Shown here piece by piece: positions 39,301-54,400 of a stretch of 64,000 nt of DNA; positions within the stretch are counted from its first letter, which is position 1; each line of letters opens with the position of its first letter. Under the pieces are notes generated by a model. It made no database searches and was not told the DNA's origin. It saw only the letters and a program-made list of their open reading frames with translations. The position numbers were made by a program, and so were the translations under genes. Source of the stretch: Symbiodinium natans (taxonomy: Eukaryota > Sar > Dinophyceae > Suessiales > Symbiodiniaceae); contig CAJNDS010002079.1 in assembly GCA_905221605.1 (NCBI GenBank), positions 1,852,501 to 1,916,500 of the forward strand, read 5' to 3'.

Positions 39301-42264
39301 TACTTCAGCAGATCGGCCACGGAATTGAAGAAGGACGCCCTGTTGCCTAAGTCTTCTGAGTCAAAGAAGCGTCTTGGTTTTGCAGGAACTGGACAATGCC
39401 ATGTTCAAGAGTCTAAACATCATCTCTGATGCTTCCCCGAAAGCAAAAGCGGATGCTTCTCGGTGCACCACTAGTTCAAGATTTTAAAGCAGTTTCTCTT
39501 TCCTTTCGAACGCAGATACAATCAGGTGAACGACACCATGGTCAGCTTTGTTCTGCAGAGAATGAGTGATTGCTGTGCAGCACAGCCTCAGTGGAAACAA
39601 AAATGGAGGAACTGCAGAAGGCAGCCGACAATTTATCTGCCAACTTCGATCGCAGCAGGAACAAACAAGCAACTCTGGCACAGATGTGACCCGGCTCACA
39701 CGCAGTCATGTGGTGTGTTCAAAGTACAATCCGCTTTTGCTGTCACGGCTCAGGCCCAAGACAATCAGCAAAGTGCATCAGGAACGACTGGCTTCCAGAG
39801 AACATCTACAAGCCGTGGTGCACATGACGAATTTGTTGTCTGTGGAATTGGTGAGGCCACATGTTGGTTTGAAAGGTGCCGATCCCTCGAACAAGCTCGC
39901 CCGCCTGACTTACGGAAAGTACTCTTTCTTGTGCCACACTGAAACGGGACGAGCAGAGTGGGAGCAGATCTCGACGGACATCATGCGCTTAGTCTTGCAG
40001 GCAGACCAAGGCGGTCCCCTTTACGCTGCCTACCAATTCCTTGCTGGCAAGGGATATCCTGTCGCCTTCTCTCGCGATGAGGTGTTTCTAGACGGCTTTT
40101 AGCGGTGTCGGAACAAAAAAAACTGTCGTCATGTAGCAGCTCGTGAGGCATAAAGTGCAGAACCACTACTTGAAAGTCATCAACTGCACGGCTGGCGTCA
40201 GACGCTGCTGGCCTCAATCTATGATGGGCCATGAGACCTTGCAAATACGAGCAGACACCTGAGGATGTCAGGTGCTGACAGGCTGGTTAATGAAAGCCCG
40301 CCGGAGTCCGTGGCGGACAGGCCGGACAGGACAGGCCTGGTCGCAAGCCGGGCACCGATATTTGAGCGTGGCAATTCGGCTGCACTCCTGAGAGTGTGCT
40401 TATCACGTCATCTTGCATTGAATGTCAGCATCTCTCAGGCTTCTTCTGGTGACATTTTACAACAACTCTTCGGGGACGCCATACTGGAAGAGAAACTGGA
40501 CAAGCAGACAGCCCCAATCCGCAAACTTCTTCTTGCTGTGTTCGCAGCATAGGAACGGGTTCAAAGTGGAAGAGGACGCCTCTCTGAACTTCGACCGCGT
40601 CGTTGCTGTTCTACACAAAGTGTGCAAGAAGATTGGCTGCACACCATGGTTTTGAACCTGTAATTTTGAAATCCAAGTTTCGATTTTTAGCCAGGCGACA
40701 AAGACCCCTACATGAACAGAAACGATGGTGCAGCTGGGCCTTCTGCGCGAATATTTTCGGCCCGTACTACACAGCGACGCTTTTGATCCTTACGTGGGCT
40801 GGCATGGAGGCGAAACACTGTGAAATGCTGCATGTTCCCATGTCACATGAGTGTGAAACGCAACAGGTCGGTCGCAATCCATTTGTGCAATGCGGAAAAG
40901 GAGAAGGAGGGGAAGACTACGAGAAGGTGGTGGACCTCTGCATGAAGGCTCGTACCCCTCGTTCTAGATTGATTTTCCTGTCCTGTATTCCTGAAGCAAG
41001 GCCTTACTGGACGAGGAAGCTCATCGACTTTTCAGTTCCTTGAGTCACATTTGCAAGCCATGGTGCGACATGGTTCTTTGGCTCGTGCCATGCCTGCAAT
41101 CTGCCCAGTAGTTAGTTGCAGTCTCGCACATTGTTCATACTTGAATGTGAGTTTCTCGCATATCGCCAAGCAAAGCAACAAAGCCACGAACTTCGCTGTG
41201 CACGAGCACACTCTCTTCTGCAACAGCCCCAAGTATGCAGCCGTCGTGAACAACGTGCTGGTTGACGCTTTCAGCGTTGAGAGCATGTCTCGACTGGATA
41301 TGGCTGTCGATTTGCGTCTGGAAGATATCAACGGCACCCAGGCCTCGCCGCTGTTGGGCTAGCTACTAGACATTATGTGGTCTGATAAAAACACGTTGCT
41401 GTTCCTTCTTCACAGAACATTTGGCTCAGTCGAACACTAAGCATCAAAGAGCTATGGATTCCGCGCAGTCTTCCTCGACCGAACCGCGCCTGCTAACAGA
41501 GGAAGAGAAGAAACTCAAGCGTCACCTCGCCATATGTGCCATCAAGCGCTCCGACGAGTATCAGCTGGTATCCTCTGTCCTGAAGTCGAAAAATTTGGGC
41601 TTCCAGGACGTGGAGGGCATAGAGTCTCCGCCAGTTACACCGAAGATACCGCAGGCCAAGTTCAGCAAGAGAAAGTGGGAAGCAATGGTGTATCACTTCA
41701 GGCGCAAGATTCGTGTCTACTACGCGCTGACCCAAGGAAGTAGCTTGTAACATAGCGAGTGATTTCTGTTTCCTGCTGTGGACTCTTTAAACAAAGGTGC
41801 TGGGTCATGCCACCCATGCCTTTTGCTGTCGTGCTCCTGCAGCCATAATTTACTTGCAAGTTATTAGATGAAGTGCTGGAACGTAGAAGCCAGACCGCCG
41901 TACGCAAATCCGCAGAAAGAAAAACAAGAACAGCACGGTTCGTGAAGAGATCAAGAGTGATTGTGCTGCTGGTGTAAGTACTGGAAAAGGCGGCCAATCC
42001 GCTCAAGTCACTGGCGCGGACTTTCCGCTGCCCTAGAAGAGTCGAGTGATTGAGGTAATCTTGCAGTGACTGAAACATCATGCAAACAGAAGAAAGAGTG
42101 CAATCCTCAGATTCGCAGAAGGAACCTATATGATGATTTGGTAGCAGTGCAAAACCCCAAACCCNNNNNNNNNNNNNNNNNNNNNNNNNNNNNNNNNNNN
42201 NNNNNNNNNNNNNNNNNNNNNNNNNNNNNNNNNNNNNNNNNNNNNNNNNNNNNNNNNNNNNNNN

Positions 42265-42405
<141 letters not shown>

Positions 42406-45400
42406 CACCCCCGAAGGAGTTGGCTAGAAAGTTACGCAGGTACAGGATCAAGCGTCCTTGATCCCTTCCCACCTTCGGCAATGCACGCCCCTGGTTTGTG
42501 AGTGCACGAAAAGGACTCCTTGAAACACAGGAGTGCACACATACAGACACACATGAGGCCCGGCTCGGGACTTCAACCCAACATCTCCTCGCAAAACGCG
42601 GCTCACCACCAACCATTCACTAACTTGAAGCATGCCATGCTGTTGCGGTGGAACATGGTGAAACAGCATTGTCTGGACAATTTCCGCTGTAGAACCCTGT
42701 CTCCTGACTCGGCTAGTGAACGGCCTGCACCGCCCTTCAATGCTTTGATTGAGCTGTCCGCCTCATGCAAAAGCCAGCAGTGTAGATGAAAAAGACCGCC
42801 ACGAAAAGGCACCCAGTGAGGAAGAACGGTGCCGTTGGGCCCACCTGCAGAGGGACGTTTCACTTTAAGGCCATTGCTGATAGTCTGTCCGACATTCCTG
42901 TCTGCTCTGGAGGACTTTTGGTCCTACCTCAGGGTAGGAATTTGTGTGGGGCCCAGGGTTTCGGAATAGCTGTCTATGGCCTATGGCTTCGAGACCAGAA
43001 GTGTTTTCCGGGTCCTTGCACAGCTACAAGTAAACTGTTTTGCTGCGTGGCTTTTCTGACAATGACAAGGGAAACCTAGCAAGAGCTTAGCGCACCAAGC
43101 TTGCCAAAGCCAACCTTGAGCGCTGGGAGCCACAGCTGCAACCCACACCCTTGCGCACTTAAGCACGGAAGCTCACAGCAGGACCCAACCGGGCCCCACT
43201 TGCGCACTGAAAGCTCACACCGGCACCCAGCCGAGCAGCACGCGAGCTTTCGACAAGGCATCTCTGAGAGGTGCTTCTACAGAACGGGTGCCCTTTTTTG
43301 CAAATAAGCACCGGCTTCAAACACACAAATCCCCTTCAACATGATCTATGTACACAGGACTTTCGGGATGTAACTTCAACAGACAACCCCGTCTCTGCTG
43401 AACCTGCTGGTAGATCATGAGCGATGTGAGTCCGGCGAGGGCGCTGGCTAGAGCTTCTGCGTTCTGCTTCAGCACCTCTCGCTTGCGGTGAATCGTTGTG
43501 AATTCCAGTAAGTCTTTACCACAACACTTTGGACTTCGGGGCTTCGAGAGCTTGAGAACTTCGAGTCGGAGACAGCATAGCAAGGCAGCAAGGCTTGGGA
43601 TTGCACAGGGGGTAGTTACGGGTAGTTTTAGTTGGGCCAGTTTCATAGATTTCTCTGACCTGGGCCCCTAAAGGGTCGGCAGGATTCGAGCTAAGACTGC
43701 CGGACCTGCTCGTTTCTGCCCCACCTTTTCTAGCGCTGCAGTGTCGGGATACCAGGATGCTGCACATAACCGCCTTCTTGGGTCCACAGCAGCGCAAGGC
43801 CGAAGAACCGGACGGTCCGACCCCAGCCTAAACGTCCGAACCGGATGACCCTGGCCCTGCCTGAAGCTTCAAAAACACGTTCGAGTCGCCGAGCGAGTAG
43901 AAAGTGTTCCTCACAAGCACATAATCACTTCATTCCTTGGGGGTTTACGAAAATAGGGGACCCCTGATATAGACCCCCAGATAGGTAGGGTTCCCTTATA
44001 ATACCCCCATAAGGTACCCCAAATTGCGGAATCCCCCATTTCCCTTTAAAGTACTTCATAGGTGCTTTTTCCCTCCAGCACGGTTTAAGATTTAGGCTGG
44101 ATCCTTCTATACTCTCGTGCCATGGCTTCCTCGCGTCCTACGCACCCAGCTTCAAGAAAAGGCATGGCCTGAAAGTCCTCAACGACGAGCCCGAAAGTCA
44201 AACCGACCCGGCCAGGGGTCATTGAGGTAACCGCTTGGTACAGGACGACAAACACCGAGCCCATCAGCACCTCCGACATTTGATTGGGGTCTTGGGTCTT
44301 TTTTGGCCACCTGCCTAGCGTTCTTGGGTCGAGGAGTTCGAAGCTAAAGTTTCAAGATGCTTGCAGGGGTGCTTTGTGTGAGGCTTCGGGATCTCGAGCG
44401 TGTCGCGGGCCGTTGGCTGCATCGAAAACCTGGCTGAACATTACCTTCTACAAAGTGGTAAAGCTGGAGGGCCATAACGCTGCAACCGAAATCTACAAAC
44501 CCCAGTGGTCGAGGTGTTGGGCATCCTGCATGTTTCCGGTTGTTCTGTGCAAATGACCCCCCCCCATTTGATGGAAAACTTCATGTACTACAAGCTGCCC
44601 GAACATACTCTGCACTCACAAGCCATGTATTTGCAGTTCGGGGAGGTTTCGGGTCGATCACCTTCAGGTCTCGCGCCTGCGATGTCATGGCGACGACAAG
44701 GGAGGTGGATGTCATGCCGAAGCAGACGGTTACGTACGCCAGGCACAAAACCTCATCTGCTGGCGGGCTGCCAAGGAATTTGCAGGGTTGCGGTGGCGTC
44801 GCCTCTGAGCATGTCACCAACTGTCACTAACGGACTAACGGCCCTTGTTGGTTCAACCATGCTAATGCTCGCCGCCAGCCGGCGGTTCGGAGTGCAAAAT
44901 GCGCAACTCAAAAGTAGAGCCAAAAACCCTGAAAAAAATGGTTTAAATGGGGTTCAGGGTGTCACTCGGCTTGGGGCCTACGGCGGTCGAGCTGCTGAAA
45001 GCTGGTAGGGCTTTCCCAAGACCGAGGCTAGGAGCCAGGAAGATCCGCCTCGGAGGAAATCGGGGCCAGAAATGAGGGTTTAAGAAGACAAAGGAGCCCT
45101 GATATAGACCCCCAAATAGTAGGATCTCCTTATGATAAGGACCCCTAAGAGGGTAGCCCTAAAATCGAAATCCCACACAAATCGGTGGCATATTCTGACC
45201 GGGCAGGGGCGCGTTGTCCACAGTCCGCGGGACCGGAATGCATCAGTGATACATGTGACCCATTCGGACCCCCTAAGCCCTAAGCTCCTGTTTCGTGCGA
45301 CAGCTCGAGAGCATTGCCAGGTGATGCACGTCTGTTCGGGCGATCGTCTGATCTATTGAGGGAGCATGCGAGAGCTTGCCAACAGGGCGCAGCATGAACA

Positions 45401-48400
45401 GCAGAGACTCAGACACTCAGGCGCTCAAACGTCCAGGCACTCAAATATTCTTTCCAACTGTGGAAAGAAAAGAGTTGCTGGCTCCTGGGGCTGAATGGAA
45501 GCCCAGTGGAATGCTCAGCAGCAGGCATTGAGAGCCAAGGCTCATTCAGTTGCAAATCGAAACAAAGTCTCGGTTTGAAGTCGTAAAAGGAGCGGTTTGA
45601 AAAGTGGTGCCTCGATCCTTATTCTCATTGTCTGGAAACCCCCCCTGGGAGTTGGACGCTTAAGGGCTATTTGACATAGGATTCCTTTTGAAATCAATTA
45701 TGCTTAAAGGCTCAAAGGAAAACTGATGTCAAATAGTCGCTGAAACCCGGAACTTTTTGAGGTTTAGGTTTAGGGTTAACGGGTTCGCTGGAGCCGCTTG
45801 GCCCGCTGAGTCCGCTGCATGGGTCCGCCGGAGCCGCTGGGCCGTCCGCTGGGTTTGAGTTCTCTGTGTTCGCTGGAGTCCAATTGAGCCGCTGGGTCTG
45901 CTAGCTGAGTCCTCTAGAGCCTGCTGGAGCGAGCCGCTTTGGTCTGCTGAGTCCGTTGGAGCCCGCTGGGCTTGCTGGAGCCGCTATGTTGGCTGTACTG
46001 GTCCACTGGGTCCGCTGGATCTGCTGGGCTCATTCGCTGTCTGTCCGGTATGCTGAAGCCGCTGGGCCCGCTGACAATAAATAAAGCTGGGATGTGTAGG
46101 ATTGAAGGCGCGCCCGTGTTGCCATTTTCGCACGGCAGGCACTAAGACACTGACTCGCATCCAGCAAAGACTTATCCTGACACGTCTGAGTGTTCCTGAC
46201 ACATCTGGGCGCCTGAGTGTTTGCCTGCTTGGTGTGTGTAGCAAGGCTTCACAAGATCCTAGAGTCCTAGATGCACGTGGGGAGGGTGCCCTGGACGCTT
46301 CGCGTATTTGACGCGGCGCGTTGTTTTGCATGAAAAGAGAGCCTCTAGCGGCCCTGGCGGATTCTGTTGGATTTCAAGCTGCTTTCAACAGGGTGTTGGC
46401 CAGCAGCTTCGCGGTCAAGTGTGAAGGTCTGGGGTGTCTACGATAGTTCTACGATGCAACCCACAACCTCAAACCTAGGGTTCTCAAAGCTCGGCTGGTC
46501 CGTTCTGGGGCTCCAGCCTCTGGCGTATTGACCTTCATCATCCAGGCTCCTCTGGCAAAGGCCTTGGTGTAAGGAAAATCCAAGAGCCTTAGGGGCTGAA
46601 TACCCTAGCCCCAGAAAGGTTCACCTTTCATATATTGTAGGATCATATATTCACCGAAAAGGTTAAAGTTAAAGGTCACCTGCCCAGCCCCTAAGGAGCT
46701 ACACCTGAAGCACTGATCCGCTTGTCACTCGGCAGCAACATTTGCTTGGCGCATGTTGCGTTTCGGGCATTAACTCGTTAACAATCTCTCTTTCAGGGGA
46801 GCCATTGGGGAACCTTGACGATGTGCTTGAAGCGCGGACATCGTCGACCTGCTAACATGAGGTCCCACCAGCAGAGATGCTTCACGTAGCAGTCAATCCT
46901 CCTCAGCCCCTTATCCTTGCGGGTGTTAGGTTTTAGGATGGTTTCATTCGGAAATTGGAGCTATGGGGTCTTGAAGTCCGTAGTCAGGCAGCAGTTCTGA
47001 ACTTTCATCACCACCGCCGCCAGGACGTCTCCCGCGGTTTGCGCCAAGCCCGACCAGGTCGCCTGCGTGGACATCTCAAGGCCTAAACTCAAAAACAAGC
47101 TCATAGAGAGTCCACGAGGTAATTTTCCGTGTGCCTGCGGCTGGTCTCATACAGGCCCGCGAGCGCACGTCACAAGACCCATTTTTGAAAACCTCGTTCT
47201 CTCATCGTCGGCCAGGCCGATGACCCGCCGGCAGTGGGTGCGCTCACGGAGATGTGCCGGATATGCACTAACCCAACCCCTCAACCCATAAGCCCCGTCA
47301 GGTAAGCAGGCCTGGGGCCGATTCCCTTCTTAGAGAATTAGGATTTTGCCCAAAACTGCCACCCCTTTCATGATGGGCTCAAACCCCCTTGTTTATCTCT
47401 ATCCACAGCTGCCGCTTAGCCTGGGGTTCCACTTCGTTCCTTCAAAAAAAGCCGGGGCTCCCATAAAAAGGGCCGCAGCCTGAGTCCATCCATGCACATC
47501 CTTGAAGTAAAGCGCATAGGTGCCTCAATTCTGAAGCGCTTCGGGTTGGATCAAAAGAAGACCCGTGATAGGCTCTTGTGGGGATGCGTCCGTTTCTCGC
47601 GCGCCACTGGGGCCCAGATCTCTACCCTGAACCCAAAGGCCACGAAACCACTCATATGCCAGGGGGCTCCATTCCGACTGGTAGGTGTAGAAGTTCGCGA
47701 AGCTGATCAAAGCCGCCAACAGGGCCGGCCCATACAGGTCCTGAACCGGCGAGCCACTAAAGCCACTAAAGCACACAAGTGCTCGAGCTGTCCGCGGCCG
47801 TGCCCCCGATGCCGGCTGCACCGGCCAGACACCATCCCTTTCGGCTGAAAAACGTCTTGCCAGCCTTTCTCGGCGGCAGCATCCAATTTTTTTGGTGTGC
47901 TCACGAATGAAACGTTGGGCCGCTTGCCCTGCGATGTTTGGAGTTTCACCAGCAAAAACCCTGTGTGAACCCTCAAGCCCGAAACCCAACTTAGAGTTCA
48001 ACCAGTTTGCTTGAGATCAGGTGCGGTTTGGGGGAATAGGAACTGTTCGTTGCCCCCAAGCCCCCCCTAGCTCCTAAATCCCGAAGCTTCCAAACGCCTA
48101 GCTGGATTTCCCATGCCATGGGAGAAGGTACGCCCGAGACGACGGAGGGAGATGCTTTCGCGACATGCTGCGGCCATTTGGCGCTGTCTCGTTGAGGGCT
48201 CTTCACATGCACCTGGAGAGGAAGGAGCCTTGGATTGGCATGGAGGCCGTCATTACAGTGCAGGGAGTCGGGAGCTGCTTCGTGGATTCCTCTTTTCGGA
48301 CTTAAGTGACCTGCCGAAAGATGATCAATGACATGGTAGCTCTATTGGGGGCATATGCTGCGCGCAGATCGGCAGTGCCAGCTGCGAGATCCTTTGCCTC

Positions 48401-51400
48401 GCGCATGGCATCCAACCTGATAGCATACATGCCTGCGGACAAGATGATCGATGGTGGCATTGGCCGCTTTATTGTCTTTTTCAGTAAGACTGGTGCCAAC
48501 GCTTTTGTGCCCCACTGTTTCATGGCCCGTCCGGAGTCCGGAGCTTGCCTTCGCCGACAACATGCACACAACAAAGATTCTTGAGGCTGTCCTTGCGGAG
48601 TCAGGCGGCTTGCTGCAAACTGCCCGGGCTCAAGGGAGGACATGGAGGAATCGTAGCATCGAACGGCCTTTCTAGACCAACCTCAACCGCCTCATCGCTT
48701 TGGGTCCTCCAGCTTGATCGCGATGATGGCTGCCCAGGTCAAAAGAGTGATTGCGGATCGCGAGGACCAGGTACACATAAGCACGACGTGTCGCTGGGCG
48801 CAACAAGCCGCATGACTGCTGCTTCGCCACCAACGGCGATGCGTATGACCTTACCATGGACCGCGATGCGACGCCCAGCAGGCAGTGGCAGCAGACGGAG
48901 TTCTACCTGCGCATTCGCGGTGCCTGTAGGTCAAAGACGCACCGGTGGGCCGTCATCCGTGAGCTGAGGGAGCTGCACGATGAGCTGCGGCGCTTGGAGG
49001 GCCCGACTGAAAAGGACATCAAGGCGGCGCAGACTGCGGTGAAGGTGCGGGCAAGACGGATGCACCCACGTCTGAGCATCTTCGAATTAAGTATGACCTT
49101 TCCTGGTAGTTCATGGAGATTTCACCGAATGCGTTGTAGCCAGTGGTTCGGCTTTTCGTGCCGAATTAGTATCTGCCCCGGCGATAGCCCCGAAGCCCAA
49201 GACCTCAGCCTCCCCCTTCGGGTCCTTTGGAAGCGGCTCGCGACGGCCCTTCGACTCCTCTGGGCCTGAAATCTGCCAGGCACCCTCCATTTGAGGGTCA
49301 CAGGGACTTTTACCAACAGGTTGAAGGGTGGGTTTGAGTCTAGGGGGGCGTGATTCATGTTTAAGGGCTTCGGGCTCTAGGCGCTTTAGGCGTTGTAGGC
49401 CATTCTTTTTCTCCGTGGTTGAAGGCTTCGGGTTCTTGGGGCTTGTTCTTTCACAACTCGGGCGAACCAAGCGAGGCTTGCATGTCTTTGTGTCGTGCTT
49501 CGAGCCTCGTGTTCGGGTTAGAGCTCAGAGCCTCAACCGGGGACCCTAAGGTGCTACAGGGGTGCCTTCAAGCCGAAGCCAGACAGGTTAAACTCACACG
49601 GCCGTATTTTGCTTGGCTTAGGGGAGCTTTGCTCCAGAGTTCGACGGCTTGATGTTCTGTGCCAAAACCCTCAGCCTCAACTCCAAGCATGCTGAACTAC
49701 AACAAGCTCCCCATCCCTCGACTCTAGAGCCCTGCACCCAGAATTCATGTGGAGCCTTCCGGGACCGCCGCTTCCGGTGCGGGCCTGAACTTGAGGGGAG
49801 AACCCTGGGCATTCTCCTCTAGACTCAAACTCTGGAGGCTCGTGCTGTAGAGCTCGGGATGTGCGTGATGGAAACTTTGAAAGCAGTCATTACATCGTTG
49901 CGCAAGGGACAAGGCTTCCTGGGGAGGTGGTCTTTCATTCTTGTCGGCCTCAACAAAATTTGCAAAGCCATCAGGATATGGGTAATGATGCTTTTCTTAG
50001 GAAAATGTACCCTGCTCTCTGTGGCCCGAGATGCTCAATAAGGGGTCACCTACACTGAGCTCTGACGGCTTGGAGATGCTGGCATCCTCTCATGACTGAA
50101 AGATCACAAGCTAGTCAAAGGACACCCAAACAACCCAAAATACGTCCAAAACTTACACCTGCGTGCAAGCAACACAACGAAACCTGAACAAATAATGGCC
50201 ACAGCGCCGCCAGTTTACTAAGACCCCCCCCCCAACAAACAATGAAACCAAAACACGCCCCGAGGTCTGACCGTGCTAAGCCAGGCTGCATGAGGACCAA
50301 TTCGTCGACCTAATGGCTGGCTTGGTTTAGGGTTTTGGGTCTGGCGGTTGACATGGGTTCAGGGTTTAGGGTTTCGGACGAGGGAAATTCGGAGAGAACA
50401 GCTACTGGGTACCAGCATTTTTTAACAGAACGGGTTTGCAGTCTGAAAGCCACTCGACTGGCCCTAAGTCCTGAACCCGAAGCCTCCCGGCCACCAGAAA
50501 TTGCTCAACCCAAAACCACCTAAACCGTTGAAACCCTGTAAACCCTCAGCCGTAACCCCCCCCAACCCTAAACCCTAAACCCTAAACCCGAAACCCTAAA
50601 CCCTCAACCCTAAACCACCCACACAAGCGCAGGCCGCGGGGCCAGGCAGGTACAGGAGGCCAAAGAGGCCCTTCGACCCCGCATGGCGGCCCTGAGGATC
50701 TCCGGGATGGCTTAGCCTAAAACCCTAAACCCTAAACCCTAAACCCTAAACCTCAAATATTCCCGATAAGGGTTTAGGGCTTGGGGCGTAGGGTTTAGGG
50801 CCTAAAGCTTAGGGATGTTCAGGGTGTAGGGTTTTGAATAACCCAATCAGGGTAAATATGAAATGTCCCAAGGGCCTACCGAGAATCTTGACAGGGCTGG
50901 CAGGAAGGTCAGTGCAGTTGGAAGGTTGAAAATGAAAGGTTTGGGGAGGCTTTGGGCCTCGCAGTTGTCCTCTAGATTCCCCCACCCTTATGCTACATGC
51001 ATCATCTCCTTCTACCCATGTAGCAAACGTGCATTGCGTTACCTTCCTCTTTCAGGTTCTTGGCACAATGCTAGCCCGCCAAACGCTCCGGCATTTCAGA
51101 CTGGCTGCCTCATCTCCATTGCACCTTGGATTCGAAGCGAAGGCTTGTGGGGTGAAGCTGCGAATCTCTGCCGCGGATTGCTGAGAGTCTTGTCTGTATC
51201 GGATCAAGCCGAAGTTGACCAGAATGCGTGTGACCTCCCCATCTCATTGAGATTGAGCCCACAAAATGCACATGAAGTCTCGTCCAACATGGTCCACCCT
51301 AAGAACACAGCCATGCCCAAGTGTGCTTCCCCTGTGTTCAAACCCAGAGCCGCAAGTGCCCAAGGCCAGCGAGTGCGGAAGACCCTGGAGCCTGCACCCT

Positions 51401-54400
51401 CAATTCCCGACAAAGCACCGGCAGCGTTCATGTCTTTGCGACTGGCCAAGCTGGAAATGGTCAAACGACTTTGCCCACTGTCCTGCAGGGCCGTGCATGC
51501 AAACAATACCGAGGCCCATAACTAAAGGGGTTTCAAGACACCGGCTGCGTGCATCAGTGCAGAGAGCAAAACAAGACGGCACATGTGCCATGCGAGGACC
51601 AGGCTGAGTACAGCGACGTAAGGTTCAAGCTCACTCGCGCTGCCAACTCCGCGCTTCTTTGACGGTGAATCTCCAAAGCCTTGTAGACAATACCATCATC
51701 GCCACGACTGTCCTGACCCATAGACCTCCAGAAACCTAAACCCTTAAACAAATCCCTTCTTGCAGCAGGTCTCCTCACCACTTGCCCGCATTGAAACCCT
51801 CAACTACATTGCCCTGCTCTCCTTGCTGTTGGTGCTCCCACCAGTGTCCTGAGTCGGCCAAGGAACGCAACAATTGACCCTAAACCCCGACCGGGCTAAG
51901 GTTGATCATTTCTGAGCTTAATTCGGGTTGGGCCGGGAAGGGGCTTCCAAAGGGTAACCCTACATCTCGCGCCACCCCGCCATTGGCTTGTTGAACCCGA
52001 AGCCCACACGTCTGCTTAGGCTCGCCCCCACAACCTTAGTCAAGTCCCCTCAGCAAGTGGTAAAACAAAACAACACAGCAAGCTGACTGCACTGGCCAGC
52101 GGCCAACCGACATCTCAACTCTACCCTGCCTGCTTCGGATGGCTTTGGGCCGCTGGGATTCGGCGTTTTGGCTGACCGACGAAGTCTCTAGCTCGCTGCA
52201 AGGGCTTCGAAGGCCTCTTCAAGCAAAAGCTATCCTTGAATTCTTCCTTTAACGCCACAGCAGAATCCACCTCGATTCCGAACACGAATGTGACCGGTGT
52301 TGTAATCACAACAACGGAAAACATCAAATTACATCTCTGCACCATGCGGCCGCACGCCCACGAGCGGGCGTAGGAGGAGCCAAAGTGTTTCTGCTCTCCT
52401 GCTCCGGACTCAAGTTGCTAGCTCATAAGGTGGACACTAAGCTGCACCACAAAACCTACCTGTCTTGAGGCGATTCGGGTGCATCCCGGAAAGTTCCCGT
52501 GCCTCCTCCCCCACCCATACTCTCGAAATCTCTCAGACCTGTCCAGAGACAGTGGATGCCCCAAGCGATGCAATAGCAAGGAGACCACAGTATCTACCAC
52601 CATATATCCCATTTCAACCGAGTTTAAAGTTACTTCACAGCAGCCCTCCGAAAGCTCGCTCTGGCTCTGGGTTGAGTCTCTCACAGCTGGGACGAACCTA
52701 CCGAATTGCCGCGACGCCTTGGGGCAACCCCATGCGCTGCAAACGCAAGACCCTGACCCTCAACACTCAAACATTCTGGCACTTACAAACTTGATAGGTT
52801 TTGGTCTTTGGCTCCTGGGTTTGATGGGGGCTTCAGGCGATAGCGGCTATAGGGAATTTCGAACTGTGGGTTGAGAGCCTGGAGTTGTTGAGCTATGGCA
52901 GCTATGGATTGAGGGTCGGTGTCACGCGCCTCTTCTTCGATGGGGATTCGGGGCCTCCGTTACTCCATAAATTCTTCTCGCTTCGCTTCGGGGGGCGCCA
53001 TAAAGGGCCCATGCTGTGGGATCAACCCTGTCTGAAGGGGTCCTGGATCTCGGGCGGTGGGTTGGCAGCTTCTGCTGCAGAATCTTCTGCAGCCGCCTGG
53101 CCCGCAATTTTGCCACAGCCTGAATGAGCAGCATTGGTTCAGGCACAAGGGACGACAAGGGGTTCAGAAGGGTTTGCTGTAGGGCCTGCTTGGCTGAATT
53201 GGGGTCTATGTGGGCAGGGGCAGCCAGCACCAAGTCTGCACAGGCAGTTTTTTGACAGCGGCATCGGGCCCCCCGTCACTACCCTGACCAGCAGCTCTCG
53301 GGCACAGGCGACACCCATCTACACCCACATTCTAAATCCTGAACTTTGCTCCGCAAAATACCAGCTCTGAAAAACATACCGGGACATCTTTCGAGATTTA
53401 CATTCGCCTCGGCTTCCTGCTGAGAAGCGTTTGGAACAAACAGACACGGGATCCGGTCTCCTTCCCCCTAACCCAACCCTTCCATTTCAAATTTATGTGA
53501 CGGATCCCCCCCGCCCTGTGGGACCCCCCCCCCCCCCATCACTTGGAGGAGCTGCAAACCGATGCTGTGGGACCCCCTGAAAACCCCTCCTGGGACCCTC
53601 CCCACTGCGGTCTGGGAGGAAGGGGACCCCCTCCCTTTTTTGAGGCCTTTCCCGACCCGGCTGCCGAGGCGGCGCGCGCAAGCGTTTACAATTTAAGGCC
53701 TCCTGCTTTGCGGGCGCTCACATCAACAACGACCTCAACATTGTCTCCTACAACCCCTTTCTGTTGGCATATTTCTTGCGCTTTGGATCCGTTAACGTCC
53801 GGCTTCCGCATGACTGTAACGAAAAATAGAAGAGCTGAACCCTCGAATCCCCCTGCTGCAAAGTAACACTGGCGCACTTCGTCTTGCAGCGTTGTTGCCA
53901 GGAGCAGAATCTGAACTGCTTGCATGGCGACCTTAGCTTTCAAAAGGGCTTCGGTTCACTTGACCGAAACAGCCCACTGCAGAAGCGTTCCCCTCCGACG
54001 TGTAACTACCATGAGCTTGCTTACCAATAGTGAAACAGTCCTTTCATCAGGGAGTTGAGACTGTGGAGTTTAGGGTGCTTGAGATGTGGGAGAAGTGCCA
54101 CCCGAAGCGAAGGTGAAGGGGTTAAGCCTTGTCTCGTTTTCGGAAGCTATCGGAAGGATCAGAGATCTACACCTGACGTCTTCAAGCCCGAAACCCTGTA
54201 TTCCCCTTCGCTCCGAAGTCTGAATATGCAGTGGCAAGATGCATGGTAGATGGACAGGCCTCTCCACCCACCCAAATCGAACAGCACGCCTCCAATGGAG
54301 GAGGAGCATGCGTACCTCACATCAGAAGGCTCCAGATATGTGTTCCTTCGAAACAACCTTTCAGACTCTTGCAATCGAGAGCCAAACTCCCATATGACAA